Source of the DNA: Lachnospiraceae bacterium
Lineage (GTDB): Bacteria; Bacillota; Clostridia; Lachnospirales; Lachnospiraceae
Assembly: GCA_014804645.1 (NCBI GenBank)
Contig: JAAUZI010000076.1
Coordinates: 1 to 64,000 of the forward strand
Direction: 5' to 3'
DNA length: 64,000 bases
Below are positions 42,877 through 52,549 of this stretch, in pieces. Every line of letters begins with the position of its first letter. Position 1 is the stretch's first letter. A program made the translations under genes and the position numbers. The notes beneath the pieces are model-generated. The model saw only the letters and a program-made list of their open reading frames with translations, was not told the origin of the DNA and searched no databases.

Positions 42877-43705
42877 TTCTCTGGAGACGGCAGCGGCCAG
42901 AAGAGTGCAGGACAACAGGCGCAGCCTGCAGCTGCTCCATGGAAAAAAGAGCTTTTTACAGCGCATGGAACAGAGACTGCTGTACAGCGGTATCAGTGTC
43001 CGTTTCCCGTTTCTGACGCCGGAGCTGTGGATATTGGCCAATCTCGCGGCGGGAACCGCGGTTTATTTCCTGGCATTGCTCCTGAGAGTTTCCTGGTCCG
43101 GGGCGCTTATGGCAGCGGGCGGCCTGTGGCTGGCCGTCTGGGCGGCGATGAACTACTGCATGGGACGCAACTATAACGCAACGGACGAAAACCTGATGAA
43201 ATTTTTGGACTTTCTGGGCAATTACAGCATAACCTCCGGCGAGATTACGGCAGTGCTCAGCCAGGTCAGCCCCTATGTGGGGGAGCCGCTGCGGGGAGTG
43301 CTGGACGCCTGCTACTATGAGGCGCAGACCTCTGGCGATACCAGCATTGCCCTGCTGGCCATGGCCGAGAAGATTCAACATCCCAAATTCCGGGAGCTGG
43401 TTCGTAACCTGGAGATCAGCCTGCGGTACTCAGCGGATATGACAGTGCTGGTATCCCAGAGCAGACGGTCTCTCAGGGAGTACACCCGAATGCGGCAGGA
43501 ACGCAAGGCAATGGTCAGAGAGGCATGGGTAAATATGTTGATTCTGGGTGCAATGACCGTGGTGATTCTGAAGGCGATGGAATCGCTGGTGGGCATTCCG
43601 CTGTCAGAGATTTTGCTGCACACTGTGCCGGGAATCGGCGCTCTGGCGGTGATTGCCGTGATACTGCTGCTGTTCTACAGGCAGGTGCGGCTGCTGGACC
43701 AGTGA
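42761..43705 (+). CDS. tadB: Tad pilus platform protein TadB
   Basis: 314 residues. One N-terminal membrane segment, a basic cytoplasmic region, two central segments, a T2SF domain (about 140-265) and two C-terminal segments give the type II secretion F-like platform topology. It anchors the ATPase at the membrane. AGGAG lies about eight bases before ATG 42761, well inside the ATPase gene. ATG 42773 is a second choice. Confidence 0.82.
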   Translation: MSDYMKILLLMELAAGFVALFLWVRQESILHQLWHRAYDSLETAAARRVQDNRRSLQLLHGKKSFLQRMEQRLLYSGISVRFPFLTPELWILANLAAGTAVYFLALLLRVSWSGALMAAGGLWLAVWAAMNYCMGRNYNATDENLMKFLDFLGNYSITSGEITAVLSQVSPYVGEPLRGVLDACYYEAQTSGDTSIALLAMAEKIQHPKFRELVRNLEISLRYSADMTVLVSQSRRSLREYTRMRQERKAMVREAWVNMLILGAMTVVILKAMESLVGIPLSEILLHTVPGIGALAVIAVILLLFYRQVRLLDQ

Positions 43706-43728
43706 AAGGAGAGAGGATAACAAGCAAT

Positions 43729-44574
43729 ATGGACTATATTACGATACACAGAATATTACAGGGCATACAGCTGGCGGCAGCGCTGCTGATCGGTCTGGAG
43801 TGGGGCTGCATGGCCGCCCGGGGACATACGGGAGAGGTGGTGCTACGGGCCTATGATACCATCTGCATGCATGCCCGCCGAAAAAAGGGCAGACTGTGGG
43901 ATTATGAAAAGTGGGAGACCTTTTTGAGGGTGAACGGCGCGGCCTACCACTATGGGACATGGATCAACCCCGTGAGTTATCTCACGCTGTGTCTGGTTCT
44001 GGCGGGAGCCGGATTTTTGACGGGACTCTACGCGCTGGGAGTGCCGGCGGGGATAGCCGGTGCGGTGCTGGCAGTCTGCCTGCCGGGAATTCTGCTGGAG
44101 CGCATGAATCGCCGGGACAATGAAACCATGCTGACGGAGCTGAACTTGATCTACAATGCCCTGGCTATACAGATTCGGGCGGGCGTCCATGTAACGGACG
44201 CTCTGGCGGAGCTGTACGGCAGTGTGAAACAGGTCCGGCTCAGGGACGGACTGCAGACCCTGTCCGGAGACATAGTGATGAAGGCGGATATGGACGAGGC
44301 GTTGGAGCGGTTTCAAGGGAGGTTCAACAACCGCTATATCGATTCCCTGTGTATTACCATCATGCAGGCCATGGAGTCGGGACAAGCGGTGGAACTGCTG
44401 GCAGATATCGCGGACCAAATCAAGGACATGGAGCTGACGCTGCAAAGCCGCCGGAAAGAGAGGCTGGATCGCAGCATCACTTTCTATCAGCTGGGCATAT
44501 TCTCCGCAGTTATAGCGCTGGTGCTGTATGCCTGTGTGGAGCATATGTTCGGAAACAATATGTTTTGGAATTAA
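43729..44574 (+). CDS. tadC: Tad pilus platform protein TadC
   Basis: 281 residues. Membrane segments near 12-28, 80-98, 102-120 and 250-270 surround a cytoplasmic T2SF-like domain (MLTELNLIYNALAIQIRAG, then GDIVMKADMDEALERF and YIDSLCITIMQAMESG). It pairs with TadB to form the platform. AGGAGAGAGG precedes ATG 43729 by about 12 bases. Earlier in-frame codons lie within tadB and encode unconserved sequence. Confidence 0.82.
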   Translation: MDYITIHRILQGIQLAAALLIGLEWGCMAARGHTGEVVLRAYDTICMHARRKKGRLWDYEKWETFLRVNGAAYHYGTWINPVSYLTLCLVLAGAGFLTGLYALGVPAGIAGAVLAVCLPGILLERMNRRDNETMLTELNLIYNALAIQIRAGVHVTDALAELYGSVKQVRLRDGLQTLSGDIVMKADMDEALERFQGRFNNRYIDSLCITIMQAMESGQAVELLADIADQIKDMELTLQSRRKERLDRSITFYQLGIFSAVIALVLYACVEHMFGNNMFWN

Positions 44575-44600
44575 CAAATATTGAAAAAGGAGATAAAAAC

Positions 44601-44849
44601 ATGAATAAATTTTATAATATCAAAAATAGGATCTGTGCAGGAGAGAGGAAAGAAAAGAGTAAGGAGAGAATGCGGAGGCTGCGGAGAGCCATGGCGGGCA
44701 AGAGCAGCGGCATCGACGGCCTGTTGGTGACGGTAGGACTGTGCATAATTGCTTTGCTGCTCTGCGTAGTAATGAAGGACAAGCTGGAGGTGTTTATCGG
44801 GACGATCGTGGATGCGCTGACTGCAAAGGCCACAGGAATTCTGGGTTAG
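44601..44849 (+). CDS. Flp-type prepilin candidate
   Basis: 82 residues. A long basic leader (about 1-38, rich in Lys and Arg) ends in Ser-Ser-Gly, followed by IDGLLVTVGLCIIALLLCVV as the hydrophobic core and a short helical tail ending TGILG. This matches small Gram-positive Flp pilins, with prepilin cleavage likely after Gly40. The glutamate normally at position five of the mature pilin is absent; an aspartate sits at position two instead. AAGGAGAT gives a very strong ribosome site, fitting an abundant pilin. Confidence 0.72.
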   Translation: MNKFYNIKNRICAGERKEKSKERMRRLRRAMAGKSSGIDGLLVTVGLCIIALLLCVVMKDKLEVFIGTIVDALTAKATGILG

Positions 44850-44859
44850 GAGGCGGCCC

Positions 44860-45270
44860 ATGAGAGGAAAGAGGGAAGGTTCTGTGCTGGATTTCCTGTC
44901 TGTCTGCATCTGTATACTTGCCATGTCCATAGTTGTGACAGCGTATTTTTACTGTAGCGATCTGCTCCTGCGCAAGGGGCAGATCAGTCAGGTAGCCAGA
45001 TGCTATATCCTGAAAATGGAAACCGTGGGATGTCTGACAGAGGAGGATAAAAACCGGATGCTGGCAGAGCTGCAGGATATCGGACTGCAGGGAATTGATC
45101 TGGCGGGGAGCACTACGACTCCCGTGGAATACGGTGACTCCGTGATTCTGCACATTCAGGGTAAGCTAAAGGGAAGAATATGGGGGGATGAGCATGATTT
45201 GTTCAGGTCGGTTTTTACAGTCAGAGAGATGCCGGTGGAAGAGATGCGCATGTCCACCGCCAAACATTAG
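44860..45270 (+). CDS. TadE/F-like minor pseudopilin (DUF4320 type)
   Basis: 136 residues: a short charged start MRGKREGS, one hydrophobic segment (about 9-32), then a soluble domain with a conserved-looking VARCYILKMETVGCLTEED stretch. Small proteins of this shape are minor pilins or pilus-associated proteins in Gram-positive Tad loci. GGAGG occurs just before the start. The gene's 3' end overlaps the next gene by 83 bases. Confidence 0.65.
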   Translation: MRGKREGSVLDFLSVCICILAMSIVVTAYFYCSDLLLRKGQISQVARCYILKMETVGCLTEEDKNRMLAELQDIGLQGIDLAGSTTTPVEYGDSVILHIQGKLKGRIWGDEHDLFRSVFTVREMPVEEMRMSTAKH

Positions 45271-45856
45271 CGCTCCTGTTACCGGCAGGACAAAGCCGCC
45301 CTTCAGAGAGGGCCAGGTGGACGTGGTGGCATCCATGTTTTTCTTTTTGATGGTGCTGATCGTGGCCGTGTTTCAATTTAAGCTGTATACCATCATGACC
45401 GCCGGAGCATACGTGGAGGACGCTCTGACGGCCTCCAACCTGGCCTCGGCGCTTATCGACATAAAAGAGTACGGCAGGAGCCATGTGGTACAAATCGAAG
45501 ACACGCAGGAGGCCTTTCGGGTCTATCGGGATGCATTGTACTGCAATCTGGCGCTGGATGAGGAGGGGTATAGCGCCAAGGAAGAACTGCTGGCGGGCAA
45601 AGTGTGGATTCGGGAGTATATTGTCTATAATGTGCTGGAGGGGGAGGTGCAGATTACCGCCTATGACGGTGAGGGAAATTGTTTGAGGCAGGAGAGCGGT
45701 CAGTCGGGGAGCGTCCGAACGCCGGACGGGACACTGGTTGAGCATACAGCCGTGTACAGCCGTGTTGGTTTCCGGGTTATGGGACTGATGGGACGCGGCA
45801 TTGACGCGGAGAAAGAGAAAAGTGTGGATATAGTGAGGTATGAAGACAATGAATAG
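45188..45856 (+). CDS. TadE-like pilus-associated protein, start uncertain
   Basis: Up to 222 residues. The convincing part starts near residue 40: REGQVDVVASMFFFLMVLIV, then AVFQFKLYTIMTAGAYVEDAL, a prepilin-like charged-Gly-hydrophobic pattern as in TadE. The first 40 residues are Cys/Arg/Pro-rich and look like out-of-frame reading of the preceding gene. ATG 45194 has GGGGGG six bases upstream, so 45188 or 45194 may still be real; GTG 45317 is another option. Confidence 0.65.
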   Translation: MSMICSGRFLQSERCRWKRCACPPPNISAPVTGRTKPPFREGQVDVVASMFFFLMVLIVAVFQFKLYTIMTAGAYVEDALTASNLASALIDIKEYGRSHVVQIEDTQEAFRVYRDALYCNLALDEEGYSAKEELLAGKVWIREYIVYNVLEGEVQITAYDGEGNCLRQESGQSGSVRTPDGTLVEHTAVYSRVGFRVMGLMGRGIDAEKEKSVDIVRYEDNE

Positions 45857-46529
45857 AGAAAAAAACAGAGAAGAAAACAGGGGCATGGAAAAGCGAAGAA
45901 GGGGACTGCCGGGTATTATTCTGGCGGCCTTTGCGGCAGCGACAGTCACATATATTGTGCTGCTCAATGTGGAGAAAAACGCTCTGAGCGCGTATCAGAA
46001 AGCGGACTGCTGGATGTTGACGCAGACGCTGGAGAGGGGAACAGAGATTACGGCGGACAACATGGATACGCTGTTCTGTCAGACCCAGGTGGATGTGCGG
46101 CATATTCCCCAGGACGCGGTGACAAGTCCGGAGGCACTGCTGGGCAGCCAGGCGGCCATAACGATTCCCCAGGGCAGCATGGCCACTCTGGCTATGTTCA
46201 CCCAGTCGGGCCGTTACAGGGCGGCATTGGAAAAACCGGTCATAGCAGGGTGCAGGGCGGAGGACTTGTATCAGCTGGTCAGCGGTACACTGCGCAGCGG
46301 CGACAGAATCCATATCTATACAGTGGATGAGGAGCTGGGAGAGACCTATCTGATCTGGGACAATGTGATGGTATATCAGGTGTTTGATTCCGCGGGAAAT
46401 CAAATTCCACCGCAGGATACCCTATCTGCCGCAGCCAGAATCAATGTGCTGCTGGAGGAAGGAAACGCAGAGCTTTTTTATAGTGAACTATACAGAGGCT
46501 CTCTGCGGGTGGTCAAGCTATGGGAATAA
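45840..46529 (+). CDS. cpaB: CpaB/RcpC-like SAF-domain protein
   Basis: 229 residues: a charged start, one membrane segment (about 23-43), then a SAF domain (LERGTEITADNMDTL) and a second beta-rich half (VIAGCRAEDLYQLVSGTLRSGDRIHIY). In Tad systems CpaB/RcpC sits outside the membrane and helps pilus assembly or exit. The start overlaps the TadE-like gene by 17 bases, and the end overlaps the next gene by ten. Confidence 0.82.
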   Translation: MKTMNREKNREENRGMEKRRRGLPGIILAAFAAATVTYIVLLNVEKNALSAYQKADCWMLTQTLERGTEITADNMDTLFCQTQVDVRHIPQDAVTSPEALLGSQAAITIPQGSMATLAMFTQSGRYRAALEKPVIAGCRAEDLYQLVSGTLRSGDRIHIYTVDEELGETYLIWDNVMVYQVFDSAGNQIPPQDTLSAAARINVLLEEGNAELFYSELYRGSLRVVKLWE

Positions 46530-49500
46530 AGAGACTGATGATGATTTTGCTGCTGCTCCTGGCACTGTGGGGAGCGCAGGCAAGCGTACAGGCCGGAAAC
46601 GGGGTACAGATCGACTACAGCCCCGACGGCAGGGCCTTTACAACCGACAGGGGGGATACCTCCACCGAATGGTACAGAGAGGGCATCGTCGTGCGTATAC
46701 AGGACGGGGGAAGTCTGCCAGTGCCGGGGACGGGAGAGCATCTGTACTACTGGAAACGCACGGGAGAGATACCGATCGCCTACTGGAGAGTGGCGCATCC
46801 CTATGGGCGGTGTATTCACAATGTCTACAGCGCAGGCTTTCACGGGGTGAGCTTTAACAGGAAAAAATGTGGGCGGGAATATTATTCCGGCTGGGTGCCC
46901 TACTGCCGGGACTGCGGGGAGAGTGCAGCGGATTTTCTATTTTATATGAGTGGCGACACCGCAGACAAAATTCGCAGTCTGCAGACGGGGATGGGGTATT
47001 ATTACCTGTGCCCCTGGTGTGACAATCTGGAACAGGCCAGGGAGATCATGCCTCATATCTGCCAGGCGGTATCCGCCAACCGATATGAGATTGTCTATGA
47101 CAGCAACGGGGGCGGCGGCTACATGGTTCCCAGTGCGCATATGTACAATGACACAGCCCTCTATGAGGGGCGGGAGGTCACACCTCAGACCACTCTGTCC
47201 CTGTGCGGCTTTTGGAGGCTCGGCTATCGCTTTGACGGGTGGAACACCCAGCCGGATGGCACAGGACAGCGATTTGAGGACGGAGAGAGAATCTACAACC
47301 TGTCGGACCGGGAGGGAGAACAGGTTGTGTTGTACGCTCAGTGGACCAGGGCGGAATCGGTGTTGTGCATTGATCCCGCAGGGGGCAGCTATGGCGGCAA
47401 CACAGGTATCACAGTTCTGCCGGGAGATTATGGCAGCACCTGCCTCCTGGAGGAGGATAAGCTAACTCCTCCCCTGGGATACCGGGTGTCCTTTGACGCC
47501 AGAGGCGGGGAGCCGGTAGAGAGCATTGTGGGGACAAAACGGTTCCGGGAGTGGGGCATGTCGCAGCCCTTTCACGGGCAGATGGAGGGCAATACATACC
47601 GCTATCTGGGAGAGGACGGGACAGAGGACCGGCTTACGGCGCTCTATACCGACCAGAGCATTGTCCTGCCGGACGCCCACAGAGAGGGGCAATCCTTTGG
47701 GGGCTGGTACCATGACCCGGAATGCACCCGGCCTGCGGGCGCCGCGGGGGACGACTTTACGCCCTCAAAGGACACGATTCTGTATGCGGACTGGGTGGAG
47801 CTGCAGCTACAGGCTCGGGACAACTATAGCGCCAACAAGGGCAAGGGAGCGGTAAACTTGAGCTGGAGCCAGCCGGACAATACGAGTAAGAGCTATAAGC
47901 TGTACCAGCGGCGAGAGGGGGAGGAATGGCGGCTCATCGGTGATGCCGCGGATGTCGGTGCGGGCGCGGGGCTGTCCCGCAGCATGAACTACTCGGGACG
48001 CCAGGGAAACTATCAGGTGCCCTATGCCGGCTTTTACCGACTGACCCTGACGGGTGCCCAGGGAGGTAATTGTGGAAATTTTCGGGGAGGCAAAGGCGGT
48101 ATCGTAGAGGGCGTCTTCTACCTGTCCAGAGGAGAACTGCTGACCTATGAACTGGGAGGTCAAAACGGGTATCATGAAGGGGGCAGCGCCACAGTCTATG
48201 GCATGGGCGGCGGCAGCAGTCTGCTATCCTCGGACCGCCAGGGAATATTGCTGATTGCAGGAGGCGGAGGCGGCGCTACGGAGGCGCTGGACGGCATGCC
48301 CGGCGGTTCCGCTCAAAAAAATGTGGAGAGCAGCGCGGGAGAGAGCGGACAGGCAGGGGGAGGAGGCGGATACAAGGGCGGCAGTTCAGGTATTTGGACT
48401 GTACACTATCACGCCCCCAACTGTCGGCATGCGCATCAGGGAGACCCGGTACGTGGCGGCGGCTGTTACACGGTGGAGAAGGTCTGCGGCGGTACTTCGT
48501 TTCGGCGGGAGGAGACGGGCAGCCACTTTTACTATGGAAACAGAACAGAGGACGGCAGTTTGCAATTTTGTACGCGCTGCGCCAGCTACAGCTGCGCCGG
48601 ACATACCGACCGCTTTTACAAGTATGTCTGCAGCGCATGCGGAGCGGAATATTCGGATAGCAAGCCTGCGCTGTGCACTGCTCACGCAGGATATGAGCCG
48701 GGCTGTGGGCGGTCGGAGGTGTATACCTGTGGCATGACCCAGGGGCAGGTACTGTCCTCCGTGCCAGCCTATGGCGGTTCCAGTTATATCAATGGTGAGG
48801 CATGCAGCAGCTACTCCCAGCAGGAGGGATGGCAGAGTGGGGACGGAACCCTCCGAATCACTGCCGTAGCGTTGGGATATCTGGAGGAAAATCTGCTGAA
48901 CGGCGTGGCGGCTGCGGATATGGGAAAGCCGGAGAAAATTGATATGAATACGCTGCGGCTGTCGGCAATCGGTGAAAACCGGGTGCGGGTGTCCTTTGCG
49001 AAACCCGCTGACACAGGCACCATCTATTATCACAGAGTGGAGTCCTACCAGCTGGGTTCTGACAGGGTGCTGTGCGATTCCAATGTCACGGTAAACACTC
49101 TGGTCACCCAGGTTCAGGGGTATCGCTATGTGGTGGACGGCAGGGCGGGGACTGTGGTGAAGGAGTCCCACCAGTGGCACGGAGATACGGGAGAGCGCCC
49201 CTCTCTGACCATTTCTATGGGCGAGGGGCTCCAATATCTGCATATAGCGGCCCAGGATAAGGCCGGAAATCTGGGGGAGACTCTGCATATTCCCCTGTCT
49301 GATGAAACCGTGATTGCGTGGCCTGTGAGGACGGAGCAGATACGCTTGGAGCAGGAGGGCAATCTGTGGCCCGCAGGGGGGGAGAACACCTACTATGTCC
49401 GGGCGGGAGCTGAAACGCCCTTTGGCATCTCTTTTCAGGGAACCCTGTGCGGTCCGGCCAGAAAGGACTACCAGATCACACACCTGTACGTGGCCTCTCA

Positions 49501-50509
49501 GGACCTGACCGACGGCTCGGAGGAGGGAAGGTTGGGCACGATCACTCCCGCAAGGAGCGATATGGCGTCGGGGAGCTGCACCTATCAGGGACAGCAGCTG
49601 CAGAAGGTCTCGGAGGGAGTTCCCTGTGTGGGGGACGGAGCCTATACTGTAACCCGGCGCAGCAACAGGTGCAGAGATTTGGAGATAACCCAAAAACTGT
49701 ATGTCTCAAAGGAATTGGATGGGCACAGGCTGCGCCTGACGCCTGTGGCCGCAGCCCAGGATGGCGAGGGAAAAACCTTCTCAGACTATACTCAGGATTT
49801 GCTGGGAAGCGTATGGCTCCTCGTGGATGCCAGCGCCCCTGTGATCTATGGTATGGAGACGCTGGAAGAGCTGGATGTCATAGAGGAGTGGGAGAACGGC
49901 CCGGTGGAGATAGAGCTGACGGCTGAGGACGAGGGCAGCGGCCTGGCAGAGTTTTACGTGGAGGTATACAATCAGGACAATGGCAGCAGCCAGAGGTTCA
50001 CAGACCAGGGAACGGGCAGAATTCATATGACTATGACGGACGGAGATGCTCTGTTCAGCGGCTCCCTCGCGATTATCGCTCATGCATCGGACAATGTGGG
50101 CAACGAGACTGTGGCGAGCAGCGGAGTGCAGGGACTTTCTCTGCAGGTGGGACTGGAGCGTCTGCTGGAGCCTCATGATCCGGTGTTTAAAGCCGGGGAG
50201 AGCGGAGTCCTGACAATTCGCGCCACGGGATATGTGGACCGCATAGAGGTGATTTTTCCGGAGGAGATGGCGGAGCTGGATTCCTCCTTAAACAGAGTAT
50301 ATACATATGAGATACCGGATTATATCGCGGAGGAAAAACTGAGCTTTATGATTCCCCTGAGAACGCCGGAGACGGTGGCGGATATTACAGTCAGGGCCTA
50401 TAAAGAGGATACCGCTCTGGAAGAACACCCCCGGCTGGCCGTTCTGACAGTAAGGGGAAATGTGTTGGACGAACTGCGAACCAGGCTGAGAGCGGGAGGA
50501 CAGGACTGA
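46520..50509 (+). CDS. 1329-residue secreted repeat protein of the Tad operon
   Basis: A signal peptide (about 1-25) is followed by two InlB/Listeria-Bacteroides-type repeats (about 190-277, with GYRFDGWNTQPDGTGQRF and LYAQW; and about 377-425, with FGGWYHDPECTRP and LYADW). A Gly-rich region follows (about 510-625), then a Cys/His-rich stretch (about 630-745, with many CxxC-like pairs), and several Ig-like beta modules to the end. No LPxTG or C-terminal membrane anchor is visible. Lying between cpaB and the prepilin peptidase gene, it is probably a pilus-linked adhesin or tip protein; the role is inferred. Confidence 0.82.
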   Translation: MGIKRLMMILLLLLALWGAQASVQAGNGVQIDYSPDGRAFTTDRGDTSTEWYREGIVVRIQDGGSLPVPGTGEHLYYWKRTGEIPIAYWRVAHPYGRCIHNVYSAGFHGVSFNRKKCGREYYSGWVPYCRDCGESAADFLFYMSGDTADKIRSLQTGMGYYYLCPWCDNLEQAREIMPHICQAVSANRYEIVYDSNGGGGYMVPSAHMYNDTALYEGREVTPQTTLSLCGFWRLGYRFDGWNTQPDGTGQRFEDGERIYNLSDREGEQVVLYAQWTRAESVLCIDPAGGSYGGNTGITVLPGDYGSTCLLEEDKLTPPLGYRVSFDARGGEPVESIVGTKRFREWGMSQPFHGQMEGNTYRYLGEDGTEDRLTALYTDQSIVLPDAHREGQSFGGWYHDPECTRPAGAAGDDFTPSKDTILYADWVELQLQARDNYSANKGKGAVNLSWSQPDNTSKSYKLYQRREGEEWRLIGDAADVGAGAGLSRSMNYSGRQGNYQVPYAGFYRLTLTGAQGGNCGNFRGGKGGIVEGVFYLSRGELLTYELGGQNGYHEGGSATVYGMGGGSSLLSSDRQGILLIAGGGGGATEALDGMPGGSAQKNVESSAGESGQAGGGGGYKGGSSGIWTVHYHAPNCRHAHQGDPVRGGGCYTVEKVCGGTSFRREETGSHFYYGNRTEDGSLQFCTRCASYSCAGHTDRFYKYVCSACGAEYSDSKPALCTAHAGYEPGCGRSEVYTCGMTQGQVLSSVPAYGGSSYINGEACSSYSQQEGWQSGDGTLRITAVALGYLEENLLNGVAAADMGKPEKIDMNTLRLSAIGENRVRVSFAKPADTGTIYYHRVESYQLGSDRVLCDSNVTVNTLVTQVQGYRYVVDGRAGTVVKESHQWHGDTGERPSLTISMGEGLQYLHIAAQDKAGNLGETLHIPLSDETVIAWPVRTEQIRLEQEGNLWPAGGENTYYVRAGAETPFGISFQGTLCGPARKDYQITHLYVASQDLTDGSEEGRLGTITPARSDMASGSCTYQGQQLQKVSEGVPCVGDGAYTVTRRSNRCRDLEITQKLYVSKELDGHRLRLTPVAAAQDGEGKTFSDYTQDLLGSVWLLVDASAPVIYGMETLEELDVIEEWENGPVEIELTAEDEGSGLAEFYVEVYNQDNGSSQRFTDQGTGRIHMTMTDGDALFSGSLAIIAHASDNVGNETVASSGVQGLSLQVGLERLLEPHDPVFKAGESGVLTIRATGYVDRIEVIFPEEMAELDSSLNRVYTYEIPDYIAEEKLSFMIPLRTPETVADITVRAYKEDTALEEHPRLAVLTVRGNVLDELRTRLRAGGQD

Positions 50510-50512
50510 AAT

Positions 50513-51118
50513 ATGTTATTCTTTCTGAAGGTGTGGGGGCTGCAGCTGACGCTGGTGCTGGCGGTACTGCGGTTGATCGGGACGCTGGATCCGTCCCATG
50601 GACTGAGGACGGATGGAGCGGCAGTGGGAATCCTGCTGGCCGGGTGCGGAGCGGGGGCGGGGTACATTGTGTACTCTCACAGCGGGGCAACGCCGGGAGT
50701 CTGGCTGGGATATCTGGTGCTGGCAGTCTACCTGACCGTATGTACCATCACGGATATCCAGACCTGCAGGGTGTATGATATTCTGCAGGTGCCTGCGGCT
50801 GCCGCGGGGGCCTGGCTGTGTATCCGGCAGCCCGCAGCGGCGGAAAGTGGGACAGGGCTGATTTTGTTTGCTCTGCTACAGTATCTGCTGTTTATGCGCC
50901 TGTACGGCGAGGGAGATGTCATGGCCTTTCAGATATGCGCTCTCTATCTGGCGGGCGGAGGAGGGAATTTTCTTACCATGCTGCTGCATATGGCTCTTGC
51001 CTTTGCCATGCTGGGCGCTATGCAGCTCGCAAAAGGCAATATTAACAGAAAAGGGAACCTGAAAAGTCCGGTCCCCTTTCTTCCCTATATCGCGTGCAGT
51101 GTATTATGGTTTTTGTAA
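50513..51118 (+). CDS. A24-family prepilin peptidase
   Basis: 201 residues with about six hydrophobic segments. The two catalytic aspartates of type IV prepilin peptidases are present, in TDIQTCRVYDI (about residue 84) and GEGDVMAF (about residue 136, the GxGD motif). It removes the leader of the pilin and pseudopilins of this operon. It starts four bases after the large secreted protein gene, and its end overlaps the convergent MATE gene by 15 bases. Confidence 0.88.
   Translation: MLFFLKVWGLQLTLVLAVLRLIGTLDPSHGLRTDGAAVGILLAGCGAGAGYIVYSHSGATPGVWLGYLVLAVYLTVCTITDIQTCRVYDILQVPAAAAGAWLCIRQPAAAESGTGLILFALLQYLLFMRLYGEGDVMAFQICALYLAGGGGNFLTMLLHMALAFAMLGAMQLAKGNINRKGNLKSPVPFLPYIACSVLWFL
51050..51079 (-). 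terminator. Possible minus-strand terminator inside the prepilin peptidase gene
   Basis: AAAGGGAACC (51050-51059) pairs with GGTCCCCTTT (51070-51079), with one mismatch. Read on the minus strand it is followed by TTCTGTT, so it could end the MATE transcript. Confidence 0.42.
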
Positions 51119-52462
51119 ACGTCTGAAAAGCATGTGTACTCTTATGTAATAGGCGGTAATCAAAATCAGGTCGGCGCCTACCCAGGCCAGTACCTCCGCG
51201 TAAAAGACTCCCTCCTGGCCCAGCAGATGGGGCAGAGTCAGAGCACCGCCGGTGCGCATTACAAGCTCCGCGATACCTGAAACCATGGGGAGCACGGTAT
51301 CCCCCATCCCCTGCAGGGAGGAGCGGTAGAGGTGCAGCAGATACAGGACAGGCAGGAAAATGCTCATGATGGATAGATAGTAATAGGCAACGTTCGTTGC
51401 CGCTGCAACCTCCGAAGGTGTACCTGTGATAAAGGAGCTCACCAGTAGGCGGCCTGCCAGCAGCATTGCCAGGGCAATGACCACCGAGGTGGCCAGAGCG
51501 ATACCCAGAGCATGCCGCACTCCCCGTCGGATGCGTTCGCCAAGACCAGCTCCCAGGTTCTGTCCTACATAAGTAACCATGGCATAACCGTAGGAGGTGG
51601 CGGCGATCTCCAGTATTCCGTAGAGCTTGTTGGCGGCGGTATAGCCGGCAATAAAGATAACGCCGAAACCGTTGACAATGGACTGTATCACCAGTCCTCC
51701 CACGGCTATCACAATATTCTGGGCCGCCATGGGAGTGCCAAGGGAAAAGAGTTGCCAGACCAGCCGACGGTTGGGGCGCAGATGGGAGGGCCGAATACGC
51801 AGAATATCCATGCGCAGAATGATCAGCAGACAGTACAGGGCGGCTACCGCCTGTGCTATCAGCGTGGCCACGGCTGCTCCGCCCACGCCTGTGTGAAAAC
51901 CTGCTACAAAGAGAATATCCAGCAGAATATTCAGCACCGAGGCCACCACCATGGCGTAGAGCGGAGTGCGGCCGTCCCCAAGCGCCCGCAGCAGGGAGGC
52001 CAGCAGGTTGTAGATCATGACAATAGGAATTCCGGCAAATAGAATCCGCAGATAGACCTGCGCCATGGGCATGATATCCGCAGGGGTGTCTAGCAGCCGC
52101 AAAAGCGGCGTCACCAAAGCCTGGCTCACCAGCTCGATGACTATGGAGGACACGGCGGAGAGGGTGACGGAGGCGCCGACAGTCTCCTTCAGCTCCTCTG
52201 TTTTTTCCGCGCCGAATTTCTGGGCGGCAAGAATACAAAATCCCTGTGTAATGCCTGTGACCAGTCCCAGGATCATCCAGTTCAGCCAGTCGGAGGCTCC
52301 GAGGGCCGCCAGCGCGTGAACACCCAATACCCTTCCCACGATCAGAGTGTCCATCACTGTATAGAGCTGCTGAAATATATTTCCAAACATGAGGGGGAGT
52401 GCCAGGCCCAGTATCAGTCTCCAGGGTTTGCCCTCCGTCATAACCTGTGTGTTTTTCGACAT
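51104..52462 (-). CDS. MATE-family efflux transporter (second copy)
   Basis: 452 residues with about twelve membrane segments. The signature WRLILGLALPLMFGNIFQQL, then YTVMDTLIVGRVLG, places it with NorM-like MATE pumps. It is distinct from the plus-strand MATE at 32707, so the two are old paralogs. AAGGA lies eight bases before the ATG at 52462. Strong minus-strand promoter upstream. Substrate unknown. Confidence 0.92.
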   Translation of the reverse strand: MSKNTQVMTEGKPWRLILGLALPLMFGNIFQQLYTVMDTLIVGRVLGVHALAALGASDWLNWMILGLVTGITQGFCILAAQKFGAEKTEELKETVGASVTLSAVSSIVIELVSQALVTPLLRLLDTPADIMPMAQVYLRILFAGIPIVMIYNLLASLLRALGDGRTPLYAMVVASVLNILLDILFVAGFHTGVGGAAVATLIAQAVAALYCLLIILRMDILRIRPSHLRPNRRLVWQLFSLGTPMAAQNIVIAVGGLVIQSIVNGFGVIFIAGYTAANKLYGILEIAATSYGYAMVTYVGQNLGAGLGERIRRGVRHALGIALATSVVIALAMLLAGRLLVSSFITGTPSEVAAATNVAYYYLSIMSIFLPVLYLLHLYRSSLQGMGDTVLPMVSGIAELVMRTGGALTLPHLLGQEGVFYAEVLAWVGADLILITAYYIRVHMLFRRLQKP

Positions 52463-52500
52463 GTTCTGTTTCCTTTCTGCGCACAATGTCAGATTGTTCC

Positions 52501-52529
52501 AGTTTAGGGCCTGGCCGTTCGCAAGTCAA
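52501..52529 (-). promoter_or_regulatory. Promoter of the minus-strand MATE gene
   Basis: On the minus strand TTGACT (52524-52529) and TAAACT (52501-52506) are spaced by 17. Confidence 0.7.
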
Positions 52530-52549
52530 TGTATTTTCTTGTAAAAATG

